Part shown: piece after piece, positions 11,401-22,277 of the stretch
How positions within the stretch are numbered: position 1 is the stretch's first letter
Layout: each line of letters begins with the position of its first letter
NCBI RefSeq assembly: GCF_902459465.1
Contig: NC_047080.1
Coordinates: 7,107,214-7,171,213 of the forward strand
From: Asterias rubens
Taxonomy: Eukaryota > Echinodermata > Asteroidea > Forcipulatida > Asteriidae
Reading direction: 5' to 3'
Length of the DNA: 64,000 nt
The notes under the pieces: model-generated
What the model was told of the DNA's origin: nothing
Seen by the model: only the letters and a program-made list of their open reading frames with translations
Database searches by the model: none
Position numbers and translations under genes: made by a program

Positions 11401-12965
11401 TTTGGCGCTGATTACAACCTAACACGGTCTTAACAGATAAACTCTTCCAAATGATGAAACCTTCCTCGAAAACAGGACGTGAGATGTAGTCATATATCAA
11501 GAGTTAAAACTTGACGGGCATGTAGTTTGTCCGATGATGGGTTTCCTGTCAAATGAGTGTTGTTTCCTCCAACTGAGACTCGGATTCGAAACAAGTTTCG
11601 ATTGAAAACTAATGTACTAATTTTAATCTAAGAATGTCTTGAACGCTATTCACATTTTATCCGTCACCGTACAAGATTGGGTGCATTCGATGAAGTACTG
11701 TGCTCGGGATAACGAAACACCATCATTATTCAAAATGGCTCACAGTTCCATCCATGCCTCAAAATGTAGTTCTTATCTGCTGGACTTGTTTCTGAGCGCT
11801 CTGCTTATTGCTTCCTCGATCGATCGATGTGTTTTATGTAACAAAGTTGAAAGGCTACTTATTCTAGTTCGTACATTCTACAATGATTGTGACCCAGCCC
11901 ATGGGCTGTGTAAAAAGGTTTCTGGTCATCACCGTAGCACGCACCACTAATACTAGTAATAGTACCACTATTTACCTCACGTACCATTCAACAACTTGGG
12001 ATGATAATTAAGCTTGTCACGAAGACATTTAACCATGTATGATTGAGGCCCATTGACCGCCTTCTTGAAGGCGTTTGTCATCATATACCACGTTTTCACA
12101 GCATTAATGGGACCCAGCTAACCAAGACTCCGTCAGCTAGATATACTGGGTGTTCAAGAGTAAATACTTGTTATAATACCGATTGTGATGCTTGTTGGTT
12201 GATCGGTCTCCCACGGGAACCTGTTTTCTGACTAGCAACATGTAGTCTGACAGCGCACTTGGCCATAATTAAGACTGATGTTCCACTTTCAGCACTCGAT
12301 GTTTGGGATAATTGTCGAACCTTGAGACCTGGTAACTAGAAATTGTAAATGGTTAATGTGACGAGAGAGACAAACCGCTCAGCACAGGCAATTTAATCCG
12401 GAATAGAAAATGCGGTTGTGTGCCAAATAAACCTTTGTTTCTATATAGAAACATCGACAAGTCCAAAGACCCAGAAGAGGTGGACGGGGATGGAACTAGT
12501 GGGTGTCCTTGAAGACTCTGGTCAACTTTGTTAGGTGTGAAATAAACGTGCAATTTAGCTTACAAATTTAGCTTAATTAATTAATTGTTAGGAAAAGAAT
12601 TGTGATTAAAGTCATGAATTTCTGTCACAATATTGCCTGATAATGTGGAGGTATCATCTGCAAAGCAGTCCCTGCAGAAACAATCATGACGTTTAGTTGT
12701 ATTATCCATCGTTTTTTTTTATCATGAAATGATCGTCCTTTAATCGATTCTGTTTTTTTTCCCCCAAAGAAATCCTATTTTTGTTCTTAGGCCTAGCTAA
12801 GCATAACCTAGCACGAATGTCATACACATCCAACAAGTTATTTTCAAAATATCGATGTTATAATAGTATGTTTTATTGTCACACATATATATGTTTATTT
12901 ATTTTATCACATGATGACAACCAAATCGAATTCAAATAAACTGTTCTCACGTTGGTGTCATATTT
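11401..12965. other. Region upstream of the homeobox gene, no gene seen
   Basis: This would hold the promoter and 5' UTR of the homeobox gene, but I cannot point to a TATA box, an initiator or a further exon. Open frames here (for example 11639-11950) show no recognisable domain. Confidence 0.4.
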
Positions 12966-13135
12966 AAAGGCAGTGTCCGTGGACACTATTGGTAATTACT
13001 CAAAAAAATTGTTAGCATAAAACCTTACTTGGTAACGAGTAATGGACAGCTGTTGATAGTTTAAATCATTGTGCGAAACGGCTCCCTCTGAAGCAACATA
13101 TTTCGAGAAAGAAGTAATTTTCCACGAATTAACTC
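12966..13135 (+). mobile_element. TTAA MITE family A, truncated copy
   Basis: Starts TTTAAAGGCAGTG and continues with GGACACTATTGGTAATTACT, GGTAACGAGTAATGG and CGGCTCCCTCTGAAG, all shared with the full copies at 13484, 45212 and 49302. It stops matching after about 13135, so the far end is lost. Confidence 0.7.
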
Positions 13136-13483
13136 TAATGGTAAATTAAACGCGGCTAACTAAAAGCAAGCTTTGTAGTACCTGTTTGAAGTTAGACACG
13201 AGGTTTATACAGTGACTACTAATTTATACGCATCTAATGGGTTAAACGGCTTTCGTGGTTATCTTTGTCTGTCAAGTATCAATGCCGCCCTGCGGGCCTT
13301 CATGGCTACTCTTCGAGTGATGTTGGTCATTTCTTACCCGAGACTTGATTGACCTACCCAAGGCTGTTATTATGCCTGCCGCAGCGACGTTTAGTTTGTT
13401 TTCTTTTCCCGTAAACCTTGGTACAAACATTGCATCAAACAATCGTCTATACACACATACCATTTTATATTTATTTTGTTTAA

Positions 13484-13860
13484 AGACACTGGACACTATT
13501 GGAAATTGTCATAGATCTGTCTTCTCACTTGGTGTATCTCAACATATGCATAAAATAACAAACCTGTGAAAATTTGAGCTCAGTTGGTCGTTGGAGTTGC
13601 GAGATAATAATAAAAGAAAAACACCCTTGTCACATTAAGTTGTGTGCTTTCAGATGCTTGATTTTGAGACCTCAAATTCTAAATTTGAGGTCTTGAAATC
13701 AAATTCGTGGAAAATTACTTCTTTCTCGAAAACTACGTCACTTCAGAGGGAGCCATTTCTCACAATGTTTTATACTATCAACCTCTCCCCATTACTCGTT
13801 ACCAAGTGAGGTTTTATGCTGATAATTATTTTGAGTAATTACCAATAGTGTCCACTGCCT
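13484..13860. mobile_element. TTAA MITE family A, full copy, 377 bp
   Basis: TTAA at 13480-13483 and 13861-13864 flanks an element with inverted ends (AGACACTGGACACTATTGG and its mirror CCAATAGTGTCCACTGCCT). An internal inverted stretch around 13670-13695 (GACCTCAAATT and mirror) is conserved in all copies. piggyBac-type target duplication. Confidence 0.85.
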
Positions 13861-14077
13861 TTAAGTGAAAATTAAAGTATTTCCAAAATCCAAAAGGTCC
13901 ACATTCTACTGCTCAAATTTTGAAGGCTTGTTGTTCTGTTTCGTTCATCAATTAAGCTTTCTAATTGACCTAAGATTGTTGCAGACTTAATTATGATCTG
14001 TTCGTTCATTATGCCTCTATTTGGCGAAAGATGCACCACAGAGCATCTTGAATGCAACACTTCCGAGGCCCGCTTAA

Positions 14078-15520
14078 ATGCACTGGACACTATCGGAATC
14101 ACTCAAAATAATTATTAGCAAAAAAAAAACTTACTTTCCAACGATCAATGGAGAGCTGTTGATGGTATAAAACATTGTGCGGCTCCCTCTGTGAAGTAGC
14201 GTAGTTTTTGAGTGTAACAGAAAAATGCAAATGCTTGGAGGTTTATGAATATTCATTCCTTTCCCTCAGAGGTACTGCCTAAATTTATTCAAGTTCTTTT
14301 TGAATGAAAGGAGTAATTTCTACCTAAAATATTTGAAGTTGATTTCGAGACCTCAGAATTTTATTTTGAGGTCACGAAATCAAGCATCATGCTAACTGGT
14401 GCGAACGGATAACTAAACCATGCGAATGGATTGCTAATCGTTCGAACGGATTACTAAACCGTTCGAACGATTTACTAAACCGTGCGAACAAAATACTTTT
14501 TTTCTTACTATACTGTCCCTTCCCGGACTTCGTAGTCGATCAACGATCGCGATGGATTGATAAATTGACTATCGGAGCCCCAAAAGAGGGCGCTACTTTT
14601 ATCAGAAAGCAAGAGTAAGATCCTTAACCCTATCTGGACGGGGGCCAGAAATTAGTTGGTGGTGGGGGGGGGGGGGGGGGACGCGTAATCTTTTAACGCT
14701 TCTTCCGATCACAGCGAATTCTTTTGACTTTTCCCAAAATGTATCTCAGTCATTTTGGCAAAAACAATCGTTGTTGCCGGGGGTAAGCTGCTGCCATGAC
14801 AACTATTCGTTTGACCTTGGGTAATTTCCACTTAAAAAAAAAGAAATTTCCAGAAAAGTAATAGTGATGAGTCACGTGATAATGTTTAAGGCATTGTTGG
14901 AATTCAAAATGGCCGCCACTTAAGGCCTAGGTTAAAATTGTATCATCATGTGAGGAATTTAATGTTTTTACTACGCCAAATTCTTACTTTTCATGCCGAA
15001 AAATAATATAGAATTGTCAACCAAGCCTCATTAAGGCACCCTGGCTCTGAAAGGCGGCGGCCAAATTGACTTTCAAGTAAACAACGCAGAATTCAATATT
15101 TCCCCCAAAATGCGATAAATTAATGGATTATAGAGTGCCCTCAGACTCAGGTTATAAGAAATTGTTATTTTATTGATCATGTAAAAATAAACAAGTTTAC
15201 CAAGTTTCATAACAATTGGACAAAAATACCAAATTATGGGGGGAACGATTTTTTTACAAAAAAATTGGCAAAAACACAGCCCAAACGCCCTCTAGTGACG
15301 ATTCATTGTGTAAAACTAGGTTAAATACACATGTGCGGCAAGTTCCATAAAAATCAATCGCAAACTTGGAAAATACGGAGGGGGGGGGGGGAGGCACCCC
15401 ACTCGACGACCAAAAGTGAGCTCAAATTTTCACAGGTTGGTTATTTTGTGCATTTCATAGATACACCAAAGTGAGAAGACTGGTCTTTGACACTTTTTAT
15501 AACCAATAGTGTCCAGTGCC
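14078..15520. mobile_element. TTAA MITE family A, copy split by about 1 kb of other sequence
   Basis: The left part (TTAA at 14074-14077, then TGCACTGGACACTATCGG) runs to about 14393, and the right part resumes at about 15410 with the family's CTCAAATTTTCACAGG and ends CCAATAGTGTCCAGTGCC at 15520. The intervening sequence has a short tandem repeat (14395-14490) and poly-G runs (14667-14680, 15379-15392) but no recognised gene. Confidence 0.65.
14395..14490. repeat. Short tandem repeat, about 24-bp unit
   Basis: About four imperfect copies of a unit built on GTTCGAACGGATTACTAAAC. Confidence 0.6.
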
Positions 15521-15561
15521 TTGGAAAAAAAAGTTAGTGGGAACTCGTGGGTGCTCGGGCC

Positions 15562-15690
15562 TTTAAAGGGAAACGTTGCCATCAGATTGGGCGCTTTGGG
15601 CTCTAAACACATGAATTGTTATGAAATGAATATGGTTGGAAATAATGTTTTAAAAGTAGAACAATGATTCAAATTATTATTCCTTGAAAT
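15562..15690. mobile_element. TTAA foldback family B, fragment
   Basis: TTTAAAGGGAAACGTTGCC followed by a GAATATGGTTGGAAA-TTTTAAAAGTAGAACAATGAT segment resembles the left half of the full elements at 48639 and 51089. The right half is not found. Confidence 0.5.
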
Positions 15691-16281
15691 TGTGTGTCTT
15701 TTGATTATTAATTTCTTGTTCACCCTGGGGAGACTTTTCAGTGTAAACATTGATTTTCAAAGGTGCCCAGCCCAGCAATAAAACAACCATTGACAAATAT
15801 ATAGTTACAATAAAAACACTAAAAGTTAAAATAACTAACACCACAAAGGCAATTAACAAAATATTAAAAAATGTAGACCTGCCAGTAACTACAAGAAATC
15901 AGTAAAAGGCAACCAAAGAAATTGCACGTACACACAATCCCCATGAAGACAAATTAAAATGCACCTTTATTTGTGCATTAGATTTTTGTACTGATATTTA
16001 AAATTGGCTGCAAATTAACACCGAGCACCACAAAATGTTACGTTTACCAGAATTAGACTTGGTTAAAGGAGGAACAATATTGCATTGGGAAACGGATCTG
16101 GTGTTGTACGAATGGGTGTGAGACACATAATTAAAACAGTTGCACAGTTGGGGAGGCATTTTGAAAGATAAACTTTTATAAACTAAGGTGGTCAATGGGA
16201 AAACACGCCTTTCACTTGGAGATTGCCAGCGAAAAGTAGTTTAATAGTGTTTTGAGGGGTTCTCGGGGGGGGGGGGGGGAG

Positions 16282-16640
16282 CTAAGTATAACCTATAAGC
16301 AGCACTGTTTTGAAGGAACACATTGGAAGTGTTACCACAGTATCGCAATACTCAAAATGAGAAAGGATAACCGTTTTGTATAACAAATTTAGTGTATGCT
16401 GAGGGAAAACACTTCTGACCATCCGGAGAACTCCCACATGCTTGTTAACTTTCTTTGCAAGTTTGTCAATATGTACATTCCATGTTAGAGATGGATCTAA
16501 CCACACACCTAGATATTTAAATTGCGTGACGTTATCAATGGGAATGTTATTAAACGTTGTTTGGAGATTTGGTTTAATTTCATGACAGAGAGCCCGGTCC
16601 ATCATTTTGTAAAACGAAATTGTTGACTCCACAAAAGGGT
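16282..16640 (-). pseudogene. Non-LTR retrotransposon fragment (C-terminal reverse-transcriptase region)
   Basis: Translation of the minus strand gives a segment with FKYLGVWLDPSLTWNVHI followed by an alpha-helical stretch and ILSHFEYCDTV. This is the conserved region that follows the catalytic core in LINE reverse transcriptases of the CR1/Jockey type. Only about 116 codons remain, without the YxDD core or an endonuclease, so it is a dead fragment. The exact clade cannot be told from this piece. Confidence 0.75.
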
Positions 16641-17026
16641 CGATCGTATGTCCAACTGGTTATATTTCAAGGAGGCAAATTGTTGCTTGTTTAAATCACT
16701 CACTAATTACAACACATTATAGGTGTTTGATTGCGTAAACAATAAAAGGGATAAACAAGAGCAATAAAAACATTTTACAGACACAAGGCATATACCTGCT
16801 AAGAAAATATTTCTAAAACATTGATTGCATTAATCGTCAAGCTCATAAAAACACACTGTGATCAACACAAGGTGAAATGTACGTCACTTTTAACGTCAAA
16901 TACATTATAATACTATCTAACAAATACAAATGTGTTCTTTTTTGAAGTTACAATTTGTGGGGAGCTTTCAAGAAAATACTACGATGTCGTAAATGCTGCA
17001 ACCCGCCAAATTAAACAGGGACAGTA

Positions 17027-17250
17027 CACTGCAAAAAATGGGGTGTTAAAATTACCACCCCCGGTGTTGCTACAAAACTACACCAAGAATTGTCCCCGTT
17101 GTTAAATTTTTGCGGTGTCATTTTAACACTATCGGTGTTATTCTTTACACACATATTATATGGGTGTGAACGATAACACATAATGCGTTAAAATGACACC
17201 AGTCGGTGCACTCCTCTATACACCGAAAAGTGTTATTATTGTTTGCAGTG
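17027..17250. mobile_element. MITE, 224 bp, TA target
   Basis: CACTGCAAAAAATGGGGTGT at the left end is mirrored by TTGTTTGCAGTG at the right; TA flanks both sides (17025-17026 and 17251-17252). The interior has repeated GGTGTTA/TAACACC motifs in both orientations. Non-coding. Confidence 0.65.
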
Positions 17251-17499
17251 TAAGTTTCCATTCAAGGCCATCGACAAACTTGAACTAGCCTACTGTCTTT
17301 CTGTCGACAACATTAAAAGCACTTTACTCTAAAAATCAACTCTAAAAAAACTTGCATAGTCCGTGTTTCGGTTAAAACAATTATAACATTTATAACTCTT
17401 TTTTAAAACACGTTATTTGCATAAAGATTCTTATTGGCCACTCAATAGCCTATCACGTGTCGGCTGACAGCTGTAAAGGACCCTTGAAAGGAAATATTT

Positions 17500-17905
17500 T
17501 AATGCAATTTTTGAATATGAACCTTTTTCACATTTAACTTTAATATCAATTTTCATGTTGCCATTTCAAGAGCATTTTGGGACCTTGTTTATTTGTTTAT
17601 GCCAAACTTCTGGGGTTCGTTATAGAAAAACACAAACACAAGTATTGCATTATAAGTGAGAAAGCACTGAAGCTAGTGCCGCAGTCGAGTACGCGCATGC
17701 GCTCCCTTGCTAGTTATTTGTAGGGCCTAATCATTTTTATTTTATACTTACTACCTAAACATTTATTTCAAAATATGAAAGCGTAGAATATTTAACTGCA
17801 ATTTTTGAAAATGATCCCTTTTCACATTTAACCTTATTTTAAATTTCCATGTTGCCATTTTCAAGAGTATTTTGGGACCTTTGATTGTTTTGTTTTTATG
17901 CCAAT
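17500..17905. repeat. Direct duplication, two copies of about 105 bp
   Basis: 17500-17606 and 17793-17905 share GCAATTTTTGAA, TTTTCACATTTAAC, CATGTTGCCATTT, AAGAG-ATTTTGGGACCT and a TTTATGCCAA end in the same order, with small differences. The rest of 17253-18320 shows nothing I recognise. Confidence 0.6.
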
Positions 17906-18320
17906 GCAAATTTCGATATTCTTAAGCAAATGCGTCAAAACTTCAATGTTGCACAAAATGGTGCCAGCATTTTTTACATTTCGATGTTTGATTTGTTGTT
18001 GTGACAGTTCATGGCAGTAAGCCAATGAGCAAACTGTTTTCACAAAAGTTGAGCAGTAAAATGTTCTACGTACTGAATCTTAAAAAGTAGCTATTTAACA
18101 TTAGGTCAAATTGTCTAATATGTCGGCCGATGCATTTTTAATTGGTTAAATTATTATGAAATGTTTCCCGAACATAAGTGTATAGATTTATTGTGATCAA
18201 GACGCAATGTTTTTTTTTGTTCTTCAAATAATTTGTTTTGACCAAATCAACTGTGACAGGGATTTAATTGTCCTGTGTTGACCTTTTGATTGTAGTTTTG
18301 ATTTGTCAAATTTGTCTTTT

Positions 18321-19173
18321 CTACAAGGTTTTCTTGATGTCGGCTAGACTGATAACATTTGCAATCTTCCTTGCAAAATCCACGGCCGACAAGACGATCA
18401 TGGCAATTTCGGCAATTAGCGCTGCCCCATCGGAGAGGAGACTAGCGATGAGCATGGCAGAAACTTTAGCCGCAGTTTCCAACCAATCATACCATTTCAT
18501 TTGGCTGCACAGACTCTTGATGATGGTCCACAGGATACCAGCAGAGTAGGTATCTTTGATGAGATAGAATAATGCTTTGGCTTTCGCATACGCACTACCC
18601 CCAGCCGCATCCCAGGCTGAGACGAATTCTTCGACCGCACGCACCATGCGTGAAGAGGATTTGATTAAGGTAGCTGTTTCCCGTATAGTGCCCTCAATCA
18701 CGCTGTCGCTTGGGGTAATTGAAATGCCTACCTGCCGATAGAACCATAAGTACGGCCTCCACTATAATGCTAGCGTTTTGCATGATGGTTGCCCAGTCGG
18801 TGTCAATGGATGATTCAAGTACATTCGAGGGTGAAAACGGTTTACCCCCTCTAGTGAGATCTACCCGATGTTTACCATCGTCTTGCTTGATCACGTTCAG
18901 ACGGAAAGTTGGGATGATGAGCCCCCCTTCGATCAGCTTGATTCTGTCTGCCGACAGGTGTTTTGCAAGACGCTCGGCGATGTCCTTCGGCTGCCCAGCA
19001 AACTCTTTAGTCAGTTGCACGCATTCGTTGGCTGTGGCCCTTGCTGCTTGGAAGATCTTGGCCTTCAGGTCGGGAGATGCTTCTAATTTGGCGTAGTCTT
19101 CTGGGGAGTTCTTCTGGATGTCTTCCAGTGCCCCTTCAGATGCCTTCGCGACGATGTCGCTCTGTGATGCCAT
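18321..19173 (-). pseudogene. Unrecognised alpha-helical protein gene, single coding exon with one frameshift
   Basis: From ATG at 19173 (MASQSD...) an open frame runs to about 18732; the same protein appears to continue one base out of register to a stop at 18321, about 280 residues in all. The break is at GGCAGG|TAGG (18731-18732), where one G too many would explain it. The two halves are compositionally continuous, and a 23-bp intron is implausible. The N-half is charged and helical; the C-half has two Trp-rich turns (KWYDWLETAAK) and two hydrophobic helices near its end (about residues 225-265), which could insert into a membrane. A good acceptor, CTCTTTGCAG at 19192, sits just upstream, so the 5' UTR is probably spliced. 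I have the impression of similar uncharacterised marine invertebrate proteins but no named family. The break could also be an assembly indel in a working gene. Confidence 0.6.
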
Positions 19174-19191
19174 TGTCTTTTTCAAAAGATC

Positions 19192-19999
19192 CTGCAAAGA
19201 GATATATTAAATAGTTTACACAAAATATATACTAAATAGATATTAACTTAAAATATAAAAAATAATGTACTTCTAGTAAACTTTCCAAATGGCGAAGTCT
19301 GGGGAAAAGGGGGGAAATGTAAAAAAAACCCTAGACTTATAAGTTGTCGGAAAAAACAAGGTGTGCGGAATGTCGTACAATTTTTGGTCGTAACACATCC
19401 CGCTATGAATACATTTCAGCTTCATTTCACCTCGACCAAGCATTTATTACTCAGTATATAGTTCATGAACCTGTACCTTTAACGTGACGTCATGTGACGC
19501 TTGATGACGTCATCGTGGTGTGAACTATTTGTTGTTGATGTACAAATCCCAACTTGAATACATGCAAAGTTTGAACTTGATCGCCAAAGATGTTCTGTAC
19601 TTTTTGTCTTGTAAGAACTAGTAGTGGCTTGAATGTAATTGGAAACTCTGGGGAAAACAACATGATGACTTCATCATGACGTCATTACGCGTTCAAGCAG
19701 TTAATGTCCTTGACTAACAATACACAAAGTTTCACCTCAGTCGAACTTTTGGTTTGGCAGACACACAGCTTTGAAAAGTGCACCAATAAAGCAATACTAC
19801 GTGACACATGATGACGTCATTGTTGTCCCTTCCTCTTCCTTCCTCCACATCCCGTACCTGTCCTGTACCCTTTTGTCTAATCTCGCTCCTCTAGTAACCC
19901 TGTATTTAAGTTACCTTTTTTGAAGTCTTATTATCCTTTGTTCTACTTGTATGTATCTGTTTTTGACACTGGCCGAATAAATAATAATAACAATATTAA
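19192..19999. other. Stretch without a supported gene
   Basis: Likely the first intron or upstream region of the 18321-19173 gene. It has repeated TGACGTCAT-like palindromes (19485-19510, 19665-19685, 19810-19820) but no open frame of note. Confidence 0.4.
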
Positions 20000-20345
20000 C
20001 AGAAATTTTTACGTGAAAAATGGCTCCCAAAACGGAGAAAACAAGTCACAATAACACGGCAACTTTTCCTGTTACGAACGTCGGCAACAGTCCCCAATTA
20101 GTATGTATGGATAGATTATTTCATATTCTACCTGGAAATGTTTAAACCGAGACCGGATCGTTCCTAGTCCAGTCAGGATACAGCAACCTCCACCGGTGGT
20201 AAAAAAAAAGCAACTAGACAAGATGGTTTTCCTGCACGGTGATTGGCTGACAATGACATCATCAATTGAATTGAGGTTCTACAGCATCCGTGGGAAACCA
20301 CCTACCATGTACCGTGTAGATGGTGGCCGAGATGGCGTGGTGAGT
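20000..20345. repeat. Paralogous copy of the P-like element's target region (empty site)
   Basis: 20010-20150 matches the reverse complement of 47307-47470, and 20141-20235 matches the reverse complement of 38035-38159. Read across, it contains one GTTTAAAC (20142-20149) exactly where the other locus has the P-like insertion flanked by GTTTAAAC. The downstream part, to GTGAGT near 20342, is an open frame without stops but with no recognisable domain. Confidence 0.75.
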
Positions 20346-20863
20346 GTTTACAATGTGCTTTCCTCTTTCTGTTGATGTATTTTGGTTAACGTTGAAGCTC
20401 CGTTTTTAGCCTTTTAATTGTGGAAAACTGATTGATTTTAGAGGAAGCGATTTCGCTTCATATACTTTTATATATGTGTTAGTTCAGTTCTATTTACATT
20501 TGAAACTTTTATAAAAAGTTTTATTATAACAATTTTTAATTATTAAAAAAGTTGTTTCATATATTTACTTGATAAATGAATTCAGAGTAAGTGATTTCAT
20601 TTCATATACTTGTATATATAATGTGTGTGCATAATATATATATTGCCTGCAGGTTTTTAAATTTTTATCCTATGCAATAAAGGGTATGCCTATGGTTGTT
20701 TTTATCACTGTGCTTTTACAATGCACATTTTATGAGAATGTTCTTTGTTATGATATGTGCTATCAACTAGGCCACTATATATTTTTTATAACAAAAACGG
20801 GTCAGGACAAGTAACAAGTTTGTTGTTTTATTACTGTTATTAAAATAAAACAAGCAGTAAAAC

Positions 20864-21062
20864 TGTAACGATTCCGGGGTGGGGTATGGTTCTTACTAAT
20901 TTAACCAAGCCGCCACTCTGGAATCTGAAGCCACAGGGGAAGGATGAAACATATGGGGGGATTGTCCTTAAACTCTAGTGATGAGGCACATTGAAATAAA
21001 TCAACTGTTTCAAACAGAGGGTTGACATTAACCGCAAGGAACTACACAGTGTGTATTTATAC
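20864..21062 (-). repeat. LTR fragment related to the 25859-34526 retrotransposon (U5 side)
   Basis: Begins TGTAACGATTCCGGGGTGGG and follows the retrotransposon LTR to the GAACTACACAGTGTGTATTT segment, with a few substitutions and small deletions, then diverges completely. In minus orientation this is the U5 end. The divergent continuation may be the U3 of a different subfamily (perhaps ending near 21889) or a truncation. Confidence 0.7.
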
Positions 21063-22277
21063 TATTAAAAGCGTAACCCGCGCCATCTTGGATTGAAAAT
21101 TAGAAGGGCCAGTGGCATGGCATCCTTGTGGAATCCAACACGGTTGTGTCGTTACAGACGTCGGGTTGCAAGTCTACAAAACCCTGAACATAACTCCCTC
21201 TTACGAGTTGTCTGATTGGTTGGAGTCACGAGCGATATCTCCTTACATGTGTGGTTGTCTGGTTTTGATATGGGCCATGTGAAGGACTTGGGGAGCCGGG
21301 GCGCCCTCTACTCCAAACAGATAACCAATGTGTAGTGTACCACAAAACGGTAAAACTGAAAGTTTAATGCAGAAAGTACAACAATTATAAGTACATAAAG
21401 CAATAGTTTTAAGTACAAAATCTGAATTAAGATTAACAAAAGATCACAAAACCAACTTTTTAGCATGAAATTTCTCTTACAGAACTGTTCTCTTGTGGGC
21501 TCAAGATGTCCTCAACTATATAAACCTCTGCTCAAAACACTACTCTTCTCGTCATCTTCAACCTAAAAATAAACAACAATGCATAAATTATTTAATGCAC
21601 TCAATACACACAGCGAGTGAAAGCCCTCCAGTCATAAGCAGGCAAGGCCCAGATAAGGAAACAAGCTCATGAATATTCATAGCGTCCAAAATAAAAATGG
21701 CGAGTGGAAGTGTTTAGGCAAGCCCTGCTATAAACAAAAACTAAGTCTTAAACTCACACAACTAGCGTAGTTATACAACCATAAAAAGGCCCTAGAACTT
21801 CCTGAAGAGTAAACATCCCTAAGCAAGGGAGCCTGGACAGCTAGTTCACTAAACTACCCAACAACTTAACAATGGCCGTGACACAAAAATGATAAATCAA
21901 GGGAACAAAAGGAACGAAAACTACGTAAATGAGAGAAAAACTTAAGAGGCTGTAAAGGAGATACGGCGGGAAAACAAGTCTAAAAAGTACACCCTAAATA
22001 GACAACATTTACTGAAAATTAATCTACAATACCATTACAATAAAATCCAAGCTTACCACTAGACTTCATAGTAACTACAACAAGTCATATAACGGCCTTC
22101 AAGGTGAAAAAGAGGCACTTTCTACGGAGTGGTTCGATGAAAACTAATCTCTTCAGAAAACTTATTGGCGAAAAGCACTAGGGCAACACGAGAGGGCGCT
22201 AGACCAAAAAGGCGTAACTTTGGGGGCAGAGATGAACATAACAGGCCACCTGTTGGTCGAAGGGGGAAGCCGTATGC
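21063..22277. other. Stretch without a supported gene
   Basis: Possible divergent U3/LTR continuation up to about 21889, then AT-rich sequence. Contains GGTTGTCTGGTTTTGATATG at 21251, which recurs at 25323. No coding frame recognised. Confidence 0.4.

Noticed and set aside
18709..18731. A 23-bp intron (GTAGGC...CCAAG) that would restore the frame
   Set aside because: Far below the length needed for splicing and without a branch point; a one-base indel is simpler.
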